Source: an uncultured Pelagibacteraceae bacterium (GTDB lineage: Bacteria; Pseudomonadota; Alphaproteobacteria; Pelagibacterales; Pelagibacteraceae). Taken from it: a DNA stretch of 64,000 bases. Below the pieces are notes generated by a model. The model was not told where the DNA came from, ran no database searches, and saw nothing but the letters and a program-made list of their open reading frames with translations. This document shows, piece after piece, positions 34,959-43,946 of the stretch (its first letter is position 1; each line of letters opens with the position of its first letter). The stretch covers positions 124,001-188,000 of the forward strand of contig CACIMN010000003.1 in NCBI GenBank assembly GCA_902587755.1, read 5' to 3'. A program made the translations under genes and the position numbers.

Positions 34959-36833
34959 TTGATTTATAGTCTTGTTGGATACTATTCACTAATACTAGGA
35001 TTAATTATTGGATTATCGTTATTTTATTTTTCATATAAGAATTTTAATAATTCGAACTTATTAGATACTAAGATTTTATCTTTTACATTCTTACAATTAC
35101 TTTTTGTTGTAATTAGTTTTTTATGTTTAATCTTTTCTTTTATTGTTTCGGATTTTAGTAATGAAACAGTATTTAATAATTCTCACACGACCAAACCATT
35201 ATTTTACAAAATAAGTGGAACTTGGGGAAATCATGAAGGTAGTTTATTGTTATGGTTACTTGTTTTAACTTTATTTATCTTCATATTTTTAGTAAGGACT
35301 AAAAATCAACCCGTAAAATACAAAATTTTAACTTTAGTTTTTCAACAAATAATAATCATTGGATTCTTTTTATTTTTAATCAAAACATCAAATCCATTTA
35401 ATTATATTTTTCCTATACCTACTGAAGGTCTAGGATTAAATCCAATTTTACAAGACCCAGCTTTAGCAATTCATCCACCTATTTTATATTTAGGCTATGT
35501 TGGTTCTTCAATAATTTTTTCATCTGTTTTGGCAGCAACAAGTTTAAAAATTATTTCTACCAGTTGGGCATCACATATTAAAAAATGGGTATTAATTTCT
35601 TGGATTTTTTTGACTTTAGGAATATTGCTTGGATCAATTTGGGCTTATTATGAATTGGGCTGGGGAGGTTTTTGGTTTTGGGATCCAGTTGAGAATGTTT
35701 CTTTAATGCCGTGGCTTGCATTAACCACTCTTTTACATTGCATTTTAGTATTAGAGAAAAAATCTATCTTAACTTCATGGGTAATAATTCTCTCTATTGC
35801 AACATTTACGTTAAGTATGTGTGGAACATTTTTGGTAAGATCAGGAATACTAAATTCAGTTCACACATTTGCCAATGATCCTGAAAGAGGGCTGTTTATA
35901 TTAATTTTTTTATTCATTTTGATTTTTTTATCTATTTTAATTTTTTTCTTTTTTCACAAAGATAATAATAAAAAGTCTTATAATTTATTTTGGTTAAGCA
36001 AAGAAACTTCAATATTAATTAATAACTGGTTTATGATGTATTTTTTATCGGTTGTATTAATAGGAACTGTTTATCCAATTTTTTTAGATGTAATTTCTTC
36101 TCAAAAAATATCTGTCGGACCACCATTTTATCATAAATTGATAATTCCATTTTTAATTCCATTTTTATTTATGATGGCGATTGGTCCAAAATTAAGTTGG
36201 ATCAAATCTCAACTAGAGGATAAGATTTATTTAATTTCTTTTTTGATTATCTCAATTTTATTAGCATTTTTAGTATTAAAAAATTTTAATCAAAATATTT
36301 TAATAAATACAATTTTAATATCGAGTGCGCTTTATTTATTCTTTATGACGTTGAGAGATTTTTTTATAAAAAAATATAAAAATATTTCACAAAATATTGC
36401 TCATTTTGGATTTAGTTTATTAATCCTAAGTATTTTATTTAATAATTTATTTGCAAGCGAAATTATAACAAATCTTAAGGTTGGTGAAACTTTTGAAAAT
36501 TCAAAAACTAAGATAGTTTTTAAAAGTGTTGATCAAAAAAAAGAGCAAAATTATGATGCTATTATTGCCAATTTTTCAATAAGTAATTCAGATGGTGAAG
36601 AGGATAGATTTTCACCAGAGCTGAGAATTTATAATCAACCTATCATTGCCACAAGTGAAGCTGATATTAAAACAACACTTATGTCAGATAAATTTATTGT
36701 AATTAATTTGGTTCAAAATCAAGATTTTTTCAACGTAAGATATCAAGTTAAACCATTTATGTTATGGATCTGGTTATCAGTAATTCTAATATCTTTTGGG
36801 GGTATTGTTAGCTTTTTACAAAAAAGATCATGA
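34959..36833 (+). CDS. ccmF: Haem lyase subunit CcmF
   Basis: CcmF attaches haem from CcmE to apocytochrome c thiols. The 624-residue polytopic protein has the WWD-type motif 'WGGFWFWDPVENVSLMPWL', the early 'WGNHEGSLLLWL', 'LQDPALAIHPPILYLGYVG' with conserved His, and a long C-terminal periplasmic segment. It starts with TTG one base after the ccmE stop, which suggests coupling and lower initiation. It overlaps ccmG by 4 bases. Confidence 0.97.
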   Translation: MIYSLVGYYSLILGLIIGLSLFYFSYKNFNNSNLLDTKILSFTFLQLLFVVISFLCLIFSFIVSDFSNETVFNNSHTTKPLFYKISGTWGNHEGSLLLWLLVLTLFIFIFLVRTKNQPVKYKILTLVFQQIIIIGFFLFLIKTSNPFNYIFPIPTEGLGLNPILQDPALAIHPPILYLGYVGSSIIFSSVLAATSLKIISTSWASHIKKWVLISWIFLTLGILLGSIWAYYELGWGGFWFWDPVENVSLMPWLALTTLLHCILVLEKKSILTSWVIILSIATFTLSMCGTFLVRSGILNSVHTFANDPERGLFILIFLFILIFLSILIFFFFHKDNNKKSYNLFWLSKETSILINNWFMMYFLSVVLIGTVYPIFLDVISSQKISVGPPFYHKLIIPFLIPFLFMMAIGPKLSWIKSQLEDKIYLISFLIISILLAFLVLKNFNQNILINTILISSALYLFFMTLRDFFIKKYKNISQNIAHFGFSLLILSILFNNLFASEIITNLKVGETFENSKTKIVFKSVDQKKEQNYDAIIANFSISNSDGEEDRFSPELRIYNQPIIATSEADIKTTLMSDKFIVINLVQNQDFFNVRYQVKPFMLWIWLSVILISFGGIVSFLQKRS

Positions 36834-37348
36834 AAAATAAAATATTACCTTTTTCAGTTATTATTATTTTTGGAATAATATTTTTTATTTTTTATAAAGG
36901 TTTAGAAGATTCAAAAATATACACTCCAGACGTTAACACAAAACAAGAGATACCATTGTTTAATACTAAAGAATTTTTTTCTGGAGAAAATGTGAAATCA
37001 CCAAGTATCTTTGACCCAGATAAAGTTTATTTATTAAATATTTGGTCATCTTGGTGTGTACCATGTCGACAAGAGCATCCTCTTTTGATGAATTTAAATT
37101 TAGATGATAAATTAAATATTATTGGGATGAATTATAAGGATAATTTAAAAAACGCAGAGAATTTTTTAAAAGAGCTAGGAAACCCTTATAAAGAAATCTT
37201 TATTGATTTAGATGGTACAATTGCAATTGAGTGGGGAGCTTATGGGGTTCCTGAGTCATTTTTAATTTATAATAATGAAATTATTAAAAAATATATTGGA
37301 CCTCTTAACCAACAATTAACTGATGAAATTTTTTTATTAATCAAATGA
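36830..37348 (+). CDS. ccmG: Thiol:disulfide interchange protein CcmG/DsbE
   Basis: CcmG keeps apocytochrome c CXXCH cysteines and CcmH reduced. The 172-residue protein is a membrane-anchored thioredoxin fold: N-terminal TM 'FSVIIIFGIIFFIFYKGL', the active site 'LNIWSSWCVPCRQEHPLL' (WCVPC) and cis-Pro region 'GAYGVPESFLIY'. The acidic 'GTIAIEWGAYG' is typical of CcmG. Overlaps of 4 bases on both sides show a tight operon. Confidence 0.96.
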   Translation: MKNKILPFSVIIIFGIIFFIFYKGLEDSKIYTPDVNTKQEIPLFNTKEFFSGENVKSPSIFDPDKVYLLNIWSSWCVPCRQEHPLLMNLNLDDKLNIIGMNYKDNLKNAENFLKELGNPYKEIFIDLDGTIAIEWGAYGVPESFLIYNNEIIKKYIGPLNQQLTDEIFLLIK

Positions 37349-37707
37349 AACTTTTTATATTTTTTTTATTTTTTATATTATTTTTCCCTTTAAGTATCCT
37401 TAATGCTCAGGAAAATGATAAAAAAAACGAAATAACTAAAAATTTACGATGTTTAATTTGTCAGGGTCAATCAGTTTACGATTCAGATTCTGAATTTGCA
37501 AACAGTTTAAAAATTGTTGTTGATAAAAAGCTTGAAGAAGGTTTGTCTGAAGATCAAATATATGAATATTTTAAAACCAAATATGGAGAATGGATACTTT
37601 ACGATCCTGGTTTAAATAAAAACACATATATTCTCTGGTTATTGCCGATATTGATATTTTTAATTGGAGGTGCAATAATCTACAAAAGCTTTATAGTTAA
37701 AAAATAA
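37345..37707 (+). CDS. ccmH: Cytochrome c-type biogenesis protein CcmH (N-terminal-type, CcmL)
   Basis: This 120-residue protein has a signal sequence, the redox motif 'LRCLICQGQSVYDSDSEFANSLKIVVDKKLEEGLSEDQIYEYFKTKYGEWILYDPGLN' and a C-terminal TM helix. The RCxxCQ.Q motif reduces or presents apocytochrome c. It lacks the TPR CcmI domain found fused in E. coli CcmH, which is normal for alphaproteobacteria. No ccmI follows; the next gene is the PagL-like one, 11 bases on. Confidence 0.96.
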   Translation: MKLFIFFLFFILFFPLSILNAQENDKKNEITKNLRCLICQGQSVYDSDSEFANSLKIVVDKKLEEGLSEDQIYEYFKTKYGEWILYDPGLNKNTYILWLLPILIFLIGGAIIYKSFIVKK

Positions 37708-37718
37708 ATTAATTAGCA

Positions 37719-38231
37719 ATGAATTTAAAAAAAATTTTAATTAATCTTTTAATAATTACTTTCGCATTTTCTTCGACTGCAGAAGAAAAAATTTTAAAAG
37801 ATCAAAATACAGAATTTAGTTTTTACACAGGAATGTTTGATTTTAGCGATGATGGAAAAAGATCAACTTTAATTGGTTTTCAACATCAAAATGAAAATTT
37901 AAATAGAGATACCTTTTTGGGAAATCTTTCTCCTATAACTGGAGTCTTATTTACAGCTGATAATGCAGGATATTTTTATACAGGTGTTCAAGCTCAATAT
38001 AAATTAGGGGCACTAAATTTAACCCCCAGCTTTACACCAGGAATATATCATGAGGGAGACGGTAAAGATTTAGGCCATTTAATTGAATTTAAAAGTGAAC
38101 TACAAATTTCACTTGATCTGTCAAAAACAAGTGAGTTAGGTTTTTCGTATAATCATATATCTAACGCAAGTCTTGGAGATAAAAATCCTGGGGCAAATAG
38201 TTATATGTTTAATTTCTTTAAAAACTTTTAA
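37719..38231 (+). CDS. PagL-like lipid A 3-O-deacylase (acyloxyacyl hydrolase family)
   Basis: This 170-residue outer-membrane beta-barrel enzyme has a signal peptide ('KKILINLLIITFAFSSTA'), several amphipathic strands, and the C-terminal 'GFSYNHISNASLGDKNPGANSYMFNF'. That end is the PagL catalytic pattern (H-x-S-N-A, then N-P-G-x-N), completed by the terminal Phe expected of outer-membrane proteins. PagL removes the 3-O acyl chain of lipid A. The neighbourhood with ccm genes is probably incidental, but the 11-base gap suggests cotranscription. Confidence 0.85.
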   Translation: MNLKKILINLLIITFAFSSTAEEKILKDQNTEFSFYTGMFDFSDDGKRSTLIGFQHQNENLNRDTFLGNLSPITGVLFTADNAGYFYTGVQAQYKLGALNLTPSFTPGIYHEGDGKDLGHLIEFKSELQISLDLSKTSELGFSYNHISNASLGDKNPGANSYMFNFFKNF

Positions 38232-38243
38232 AAAAGATACATC

Positions 38244-39395
38244 ATGAATATAAATGACTGTTATAATTTTGATGATTTTCGAAAATTAGCTAAAAAAAAA
38301 TTACCAGCTCCCATTTTTCATTATATTGATGGTGGAGCAGATGATGAAGTCACTTTAAATAGGAATACAGATGCTTTTAATGATTGTGATTTAGTTCCTA
38401 ATATTCTCAATAGTGTTGGTGAACCAGATTTATCCACGACTGTTTTTGGAAGAAAAATTAGTATGCCATTATTTTTATCTCCTACAGCTATGCAAAGTTT
38501 GTATGATCCTGAGGGTGATAAAGCTTCAGCAAGAGCTGCAGAGAAGTTTGATACAATTTACAGCATGTCTACAATGGCATCTTTTTCAATTGAAGAAGTT
38601 GCAAATATTTCTAGTGGGCCAAAACTTTTTCAACTTTACATTCATAAAGATAAATCAATCACTGATGACTTGATTGAAAGATGTAGTAGAGCCAATTTTG
38701 ATGGAATGTGTATTACTGTTGATACACTTGTTGCTGGGAATAGAGAAAGAGATCATAGAACTGGATTTACTACGCCACCTAAATTTACTTTGAATAGTTT
38801 ATTGAGTTTTGCAATGAGACCTGGTTGGGTTTTTAAATATTTTACTAATAAAAAATTTGAATTAGCAAATATTAAAAATAAAACTGATAAAGGTACCAAT
38901 ATTGCGAAATCAGTTATGGATTATATTAATGAACAGTACGATCCAGCAATGAATTGGAAGGATGCAGAGTACTGTATTAAAAAATGGAACAAACCAATGG
39001 CTCTTAAAGGTGTAATGTCAGTAGAAGATGCTAGACGGGCAATAGATATTGGTTGTACTGCAATTATGATTTCAAATCATGGAGGAAGACAACTTGATGG
39101 ATCAAGATCTCCATTTGATCAAGTTAAAGCAATTTCAGATGCTGTTGGCGATAAATTAGAAATTATTCTTGATGGTGGTGTTAGAAGAGGAACACATGTT
39201 CTTAAAGCTTTAGCTGCAGGAGCAACAGCTTGTAGTTTTGGAAAAGCATTTCTTTTTAGCTTAGGTGCAGGCGGACAAAGAGGTGTTGAGAGACTGTTAG
39301 AAAACATGCAAAAAGAAATTAGAAGAAATATGATTTTAATGGGATGTAAGTCTGTTAAAGACCTTGATGCGTCAAAAATAATATATAGAGACTAA
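38244..39395 (+). CDS. FMN-dependent alpha-hydroxy-acid oxidase/dehydrogenase (LldD-like)
   Basis: This 383-residue TIM-barrel flavoenzyme belongs to the lactate/glycolate/mandelate oxidase family. 'PAPIFHYIDGGADDEVTLNRNTDAF', 'PLFLSPTAMQSLYDPEGD', 'FQLYIHKDK', 'MCITVDTLVAGNRERDHRTGF', and the catalytic 'AIMISNHGGRQLDGSRSPFD' (His and Arg) and 'LDGGVRRGTHVLKALAAGA' are all in place. It oxidises L-2-hydroxyacids such as lactate; an electron acceptor is not obvious. It lies ahead of the aminotransferase-glcDEF block, separated by 105 bases. Confidence 0.93.
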   Translation: MNINDCYNFDDFRKLAKKKLPAPIFHYIDGGADDEVTLNRNTDAFNDCDLVPNILNSVGEPDLSTTVFGRKISMPLFLSPTAMQSLYDPEGDKASARAAEKFDTIYSMSTMASFSIEEVANISSGPKLFQLYIHKDKSITDDLIERCSRANFDGMCITVDTLVAGNRERDHRTGFTTPPKFTLNSLLSFAMRPGWVFKYFTNKKFELANIKNKTDKGTNIAKSVMDYINEQYDPAMNWKDAEYCIKKWNKPMALKGVMSVEDARRAIDIGCTAIMISNHGGRQLDGSRSPFDQVKAISDAVGDKLEIILDGGVRRGTHVLKALAAGATACSFGKAFLFSLGAGGQRGVERLLENMQKEIRRNMILMGCKSVKDLDASKIIYRD

Positions 39396-39437
39396 AATAT
39401 AAGAATTTTAAGCATTTATTTGATAAATTAAATTTTT

Positions 39438-39474
39438 AAACTAAATAGACAAAAAACTAATTTTCGTTTAGTTT
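39438..39474 (+). promoter_or_regulatory. Repeated AAACTAA motif with inverted copy before the aminotransferase-glc operon
   Basis: AAACTAA occurs at 39438-39444 and 39454-39460; TTAGTTT at 39468-39474 is its inverted copy, so the second and third can form a 7-bp hairpin with loop TTTTCGT. The group sits 26 bases before the ATG at 39501. It may be an operator for the glycolate operon or a weak hairpin ending the upstream gene. In AT-rich DNA such repeats can arise by chance. Confidence 0.4.
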
Positions 39475-39500
39475 GGCGATTTTAATTTTAAAAAATTATT

Positions 39501-40664
39501 ATGGAACTTGCAAAATCATTGAATAGGCTTGGAACTGAAAGCGCTTTTTCTGTTTTAGCTGAAGCAAAGAAACTTGAGGCACAAGGTAAACCTATGATTC
39601 ACTTAGGTCTTGGTCAGCCAGACTTTAAAACTCCAAAGCATGTTGTTGAAGCAGCAAAAAAAGCTTTAGATGATGGTCATCATGGATATGTTCTTTCAAA
39701 CGGTATTTTAGAATGCCGACAAGCAGTTACTAGATGGATAAAGAAACGTTATAGTGCAGACGTAGATCCTGAAAGAATTATAATTATGCCAGGTGGAAAA
39801 CCAACTATGCATTATGCAATTCAGTGTTTTGGTGAACCAGGGGCAGAGATAATTCATCCTACTCCAGCGTTTCCAATATATGAGTCAATGATAAATTATA
39901 CCGGTTCTACAGCAGTGCCTTATGATTTAACTGAAGATAAAGATTTAAAGTTTAGTGCAGATAAAATTTTATCTCTCATTACTGATAAAACTAGATTATT
40001 AATTTTAATTAATCCAAACAACCCTACTGGAAGTTTTGTAGAAAAATCAGAAATAGATAAGTTGGCTGAAGGTTTAAAAAAACATTCTCATGTTACAATA
40101 TTAAGTGATGAAATTTACAGTAGACAAATTTTTGATGATAAGGAAATGCCAACATTTTTTAATTATCCTGAATTAAGAGAAAGATTAATAGTATTAGAAG
40201 GTTGGAGTAAAGCTTATTCCATGACAGGCTGGAGGCTTGGTTGGAGCTTTTGGCCAGAGAATTTAGTTGAGCACGTAAATAAATTATTAATTAATAGTGT
40301 CTCATGTGTTAATGCTTCTGCTCAGTTTGCAGGTATTGCTGCTTTAGACGGACCAGACGACTCAATTGATGAGATGATGGAAAAGTTCACATTAAGAAGA
40401 AAATTAATTCATGAAGGTTTGAATAGCTTACCAGGTGTTGAATGTAGTTTACCTGGTGGAGCTTTTTATGCATTTCCAAAAGTTATTGGAACAGGTATGG
40501 ATGGTTCAGAATTTTGTAAAAGAGCTATGCATGAAGCAGGTGTAGCTATAGTTCCAGGTACAGCTTTTGGTAAAACTTGTAAAGATTATGTAAGATTCAG
40601 CTTTGCTGCATCTCGAGATAACATTTCTAACGCATTGGAAAATATCAAAAAAATGTTAGGTTAA
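39501..40664 (+). CDS. Class I/II aminotransferase (aspartate aminotransferase family)
   Basis: This 387-residue PLP enzyme of fold type I starts 'RLGTESAFSVLAEAKKLEAQGKPMIHLGLGQPDFKTP', then 'LINPNNPTGS', 'DEIYSR', and the Schiff-base Lys in 'GWSKAYSMTGWRLGW', with Arg in 'YVRFSFAAS' for substrate carboxylate. It looks like AspC/DapL-type enzymes. Placement 3 bases before glcD suggests it aminates the glyoxylate made by glycolate oxidase to glycine, but this is context only; aspartate or aromatic substrates are alternatives. Confidence 0.92.
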   Translation: MELAKSLNRLGTESAFSVLAEAKKLEAQGKPMIHLGLGQPDFKTPKHVVEAAKKALDDGHHGYVLSNGILECRQAVTRWIKKRYSADVDPERIIIMPGGKPTMHYAIQCFGEPGAEIIHPTPAFPIYESMINYTGSTAVPYDLTEDKDLKFSADKILSLITDKTRLLILINPNNPTGSFVEKSEIDKLAEGLKKHSHVTILSDEIYSRQIFDDKEMPTFFNYPELRERLIVLEGWSKAYSMTGWRLGWSFWPENLVEHVNKLLINSVSCVNASAQFAGIAALDGPDDSIDEMMEKFTLRRKLIHEGLNSLPGVECSLPGGAFYAFPKVIGTGMDGSEFCKRAMHEAGVAIVPGTAFGKTCKDYVRFSFAASRDNISNALENIKKMLG

Positions 40665-40667
40665 GCT

Positions 40668-42164
40668 ATGTCTGAATTAGCTTTACCAAAAATTGATAAC
40701 TCAATTTTAAATAGAAAAATTGAAATAGTAAAAAAACTTTCAAAATTAACCGATAAAGAAAATGTTCTTAGCGAAGCTGATGAATTGAGACCATATGAAA
40801 CTGATGCTCTATCGGTTTATACACAAACACCTTTAGCAGTAGTACTTCCAGAAAATACTGATGAGGTAAGTGAGATATTAAAATATTGTTATAGTGAAAA
40901 TATTAAAGTTGTACCAAGAGGAGCCGGCACAGGATTGTCCGGAGGTGCATTACCTCTTCAAGACGCTATTCTTCTTGGTCTAGGAAAATTTAATAAAATA
41001 CTTGAAATTGATTATGAAAATAAATGTGTTGTGACTCAGCCTGGAGTGACAAATCTTGGAATCACTCATGCAGTTCAACATAAAGGGTTTTATTATGCGC
41101 CAGATCCTTCTAGCCAATTAGCTTGCTCAATTGGTGGAAATGTTGCTGAAAATTCTGGTGGAGTTCATTCACTAAAGTATGGAACGACTACAAACAATAT
41201 TTTAGGCGTACAAATGGTTATGATGGATGGAACCATTTGTAGATTTGGAGGAAAATCTTTTGATCAAGAGGGATATGATCTTATGGGTTTAATTTGTGGT
41301 TCAGAAGGTTTATTGGGAGTTGTTACTGAAGTTACAGTTAAAATTTTAAAAACACCAGAAGTAGTAAGAGCGGCTTTAATAGGCTTTCCATCTATAAAAG
41401 AAGGAGGAGATGCGGCCTCAGAAATTATTTCAAGTGGAATAGTGCCAGCAGGAATGGAAATAATGGATAAAGCTTTAATTGAGGCGACAGATAATTTTAG
41501 TAAAGCAGGATATCCACGAGACGCAGAATTATTATTAATAGTAGAACTTGATGGAACAAAGTCAGAGGTCAATGAATTAATTAGAAAAGTAGAAGCAATC
41601 TGTAAAAAAAATAATTGTTCTAGTCTTAAACTTAGCAATAGCGAGAAAGAAAGACTTTCTTTCTGGGCTGGAAGAAAAGCAGCTTTTCCTGCGTGCGGAG
41701 CTATGGCCCCTGATTATTATTGTATGGATGGATCTATTCCAAGAGGTAAGCTTGCAGAAGCATTATTAGAAATTAAAAAATTATCAGAAAAGTATGAATT
41801 ACCAGTTGCAAATTGTTTTCACGCAGGTGATGGAAATTTACATCCACTTATTATGTTTGATGGAAATGACAAAGAACAACTAAGAAAAACAGAGGAATTT
41901 GGTTCTGAGATATTAAAAACATGTGTAAGACTTGGTGGAGTAATTACAGGTGAGCATGGTGTTGGTATAGAAAAAAGAGAACTTATGTGTGAAATGTTTA
42001 ATGATAACGATATACAACAACAACTGAGTATTAAAAAGTCATTAGATGAAAAAAATCTATTAAATCCTGGAAAAGTTTATCCTATACTTAGAAAATGTGC
42101 AGAGGAAGGAAGGGTTCATGTCCACAAAAATAAAGATAAATTCCCAGATCTTCCAAGATTCTAA
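40668..42164 (+). CDS. glcD: Glycolate oxidase subunit GlcD
   Basis: GlcD is the FAD-binding catalytic subunit that oxidises glycolate to glyoxylate. The 498-residue protein has the FAD PCMH domain ('PLAVVLPENTDEVSEILKYCYSENIKVVPRGAGTGLSGGA', 'LACSIGGNVAENSGGVHSLKYGTTTNNILG', 'GLICGSEGLLGVVTEVTVKI') and the C-terminal substrate cap with 'NCFHAGDGNLHPLIMFD' and 'GGVITGEHGVGIEKRELM'. Related D-lactate dehydrogenases share this fold, but adjacency to glcE and glcF decides. It overlaps glcE by 47 bases. Confidence 0.96.
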   Translation: MSELALPKIDNSILNRKIEIVKKLSKLTDKENVLSEADELRPYETDALSVYTQTPLAVVLPENTDEVSEILKYCYSENIKVVPRGAGTGLSGGALPLQDAILLGLGKFNKILEIDYENKCVVTQPGVTNLGITHAVQHKGFYYAPDPSSQLACSIGGNVAENSGGVHSLKYGTTTNNILGVQMVMMDGTICRFGGKSFDQEGYDLMGLICGSEGLLGVVTEVTVKILKTPEVVRAALIGFPSIKEGGDAASEIISSGIVPAGMEIMDKALIEATDNFSKAGYPRDAELLLIVELDGTKSEVNELIRKVEAICKKNNCSSLKLSNSEKERLSFWAGRKAAFPACGAMAPDYYCMDGSIPRGKLAEALLEIKKLSEKYELPVANCFHAGDGNLHPLIMFDGNDKEQLRKTEEFGSEILKTCVRLGGVITGEHGVGIEKRELMCEMFNDNDIQQQLSIKKSLDEKNLLNPGKVYPILRKCAEEGRVHVHKNKDKFPDLPRF

Positions 42165-43398
42165 TAACGTCTATTATCCTAAAGATGAGGTTGAAGTTTC
42201 AGATTTAATTCGGGAATTATACAAAAAAGATTCTCCAACAGAAATTATTGGAAATAACTCAAAAAGTTTTATTGGAAACAAAACTCAATCGGCTAACACT
42301 ACATCTTTATCTAAAATTTCTGGTATAATCGATTATAGACCTGAAGAATTGTACATTAAAGTAAAGGCCTGCACACCAATTAATGAAATCGAGAAGATCT
42401 TAAGTGAAAATAGTCAAGAGCTAGCTTTTGAACCAATAGACTTCGGGTATATTAAAGATGGCAAATCAAATAAAGGAACAATAGCAGGATACTTATCTTG
42501 TAATTATGCAGGTTCACGAAGATTTAAAGTTGGTAGTGTACGAGATCATGTCCTGGGTTTTAAGGGAGTTAATGGGAAAGGAGATATAATTAAATCAGGA
42601 GGTACTGTCGTTAAGAATGTTACAGGTTATGATTTGTCAAAACTTATAGCTGGTTCGTTTGGTACACTTGTTGCTTTGACTGAAATTACATTAAAGGTTT
42701 TACCAAAAAAAGATTCTTCGACAACTGTAGCAATTTATCCTAATAATTTTGAACAAATTTATGATTTGTTTAATAAATTATCTAGTTCAAGTAGTGAAAT
42801 TTCTGGTGCTGTCTTTATTCCAGAACAATCAAATGACAAAGATTTTTCAGGTAAAAGAAATACTGTTTTTAAGTTTAATGATCTTCAATCAAATGTTTCG
42901 TTTTTAGCATTTAGAGTTGAGGGAGATAAAATTTCAATTGAGGAAAAAATTAATAACTTAAAAAAAGAACTTAAATTAAATAATTCAGATATTTCTACTC
43001 TTGATGTTTATCAATCAGAACCATTTTGGGAAAAAATAAATAATTTAGAAGTGTTCGAAAAGACTAAACACAATTTAATACGAATGGTAATACCGCCAGC
43101 GAATGGTTCAAAATTATGCAAATATTTAGAAAATAACCATAATTATTTTGTTGATTGGTGTGGGTCGTTATTCTGGATTGAAGTTAATAGTAAAAAAGAG
43201 GAAAAGATTAAAAATTTAAAAAAAATGGCAAACGATTTTGGAGGTTATTTGACAGTGATTAAAACTTCATCCGAATATGATTATGGTGAACCTATTTTTA
43301 CTGTTGATAAAGTACGTTTGATGATTTCTCGAAAAGTAAAACAAAGTTTTGATCCAAAAAGAATTTTAAATCCAGGTAAAATGTATAGAGGTGTTTAA
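42118..43398 (+). CDS. glcE: Glycolate oxidase subunit GlcE
   Basis: GlcE is the second FAD-binding subunit of glycolate oxidase. The ATG at 42118 follows a strong 'agaggaaggaagg' ribosome-binding site inside the glcD end, so it is preferred over the track's GTG at 42097; the product is 426 residues. The FAD domain shows 'SPTEIIGNNSKSFIG', 'ELYIKVKACTPINEIEKILSENSQELAFEP', 'GTIAGYLSCNYAGSRRFKVGSVRDHVLGFKGVNGKG' and 'VVKNVTGYDLSKLIAGSFGTLVALTEITLKVLP', then 'PKRILNPGKMY'. Length is above the E. coli protein. It ends one base into glcF. Confidence 0.95.
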   Translation: MSTKIKINSQIFQDSNNVYYPKDEVEVSDLIRELYKKDSPTEIIGNNSKSFIGNKTQSANTTSLSKISGIIDYRPEELYIKVKACTPINEIEKILSENSQELAFEPIDFGYIKDGKSNKGTIAGYLSCNYAGSRRFKVGSVRDHVLGFKGVNGKGDIIKSGGTVVKNVTGYDLSKLIAGSFGTLVALTEITLKVLPKKDSSTTVAIYPNNFEQIYDLFNKLSSSSSEISGAVFIPEQSNDKDFSGKRNTVFKFNDLQSNVSFLAFRVEGDKISIEEKINNLKKELKLNNSDISTLDVYQSEPFWEKINNLEVFEKTKHNLIRMVIPPANGSKLCKYLENNHNYFVDWCGSLFWIEVNSKKEEKIKNLKKMANDFGGYLTVIKTSSEYDYGEPIFTVDKVRLMISRKVKQSFDPKRILNPGKMYRGV

Positions 43399-43946
43399 TG
43401 CAAACGAAATTTACTGAAGAACAACTTAGAGATCCAGATAATTTTGCAAACGAAAAAGTTTTTAAAAAGTGTGTGCATTGTGGAATGTGTAATGCTACAT
43501 GCCCTACGCATCAACTTTTGGGTGATGAGCTAGATGGACCTAGAGGACGTATCTATCTCATTAAAGATATGTTGGAAAATAATAGGAAGCCTACTGAAAA
43601 AGTTGTAAAGCATATCGATCGATGTCTCTCATGTTATAGCTGTATGACTACTTGCCCAGCTGGTGTAAATTATATGCACATAATTGACCATGGAAAAAAA
43701 TATATTGAAAAAAATTATCAAAGATCATTCTTTGATAAGTTAATAAGATATTTTTTATCTATCACTCTTCCAAATACAAAAGTTTTTAGATTATCAAGTT
43801 TATTAGTAAAATTATCGAAGCCATTTAAATTCTTAATGCCTTCAAAAATTAAGGACATGATCGAGTTAATGCCAACAAAATTTCCTAAAAAAAACTTACC
43901 AATTAAAGAAGTTTACAAATCTTCTATAAAAAAAAAGAATTGCTAG
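43398..43946 (+). CDS. glcF: Glycolate oxidase iron-sulfur subunit GlcF, N-terminal half (frameshifted)
   Basis: GlcF carries electrons from GlcDE to the quinone pool. This half encodes the two 4Fe-4S motifs 'KKCVHCGMCNATCPTHQLLGDELDGPRGRI' and 'DRCLSCYSCMTTCPAGVNY'. Reading stops at a TAG after 'SSIKKKNC', immediately past an A9 run at 43928-43936. Removing one A (A8) continues in frame as 'IKKRIARVALLTGCVQ', the expected GlcF sequence, giving a 429-residue protein. The gene is therefore intact but for one base. Sequencing error or slippage are both possible. Confidence 0.93.
   Translation: MQTKFTEEQLRDPDNFANEKVFKKCVHCGMCNATCPTHQLLGDELDGPRGRIYLIKDMLENNRKPTEKVVKHIDRCLSCYSCMTTCPAGVNYMHIIDHGKKYIEKNYQRSFFDKLIRYFLSITLPNTKVFRLSSLLVKLSKPFKFLMPSKIKDMIELMPTKFPKKNLPIKEVYKSSIKKKNC
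43928..43936 (+). other. A9 homopolymer at the glcF frame break
   Basis: The run after 'ttctat' is nine A. Eight would keep the frame. A single extra base is the minimal change. RNA polymerase slippage on such runs is established in AT-rich bacteria; this is inference for this gene. Confidence 0.8.

Noticed and set aside
39396-39500. Glycine riboswitch before the glycolate operon
   Set aside because: Only 105 AT-rich bases; no tandem aptamer, no conserved GG core or P1-P3 pattern.
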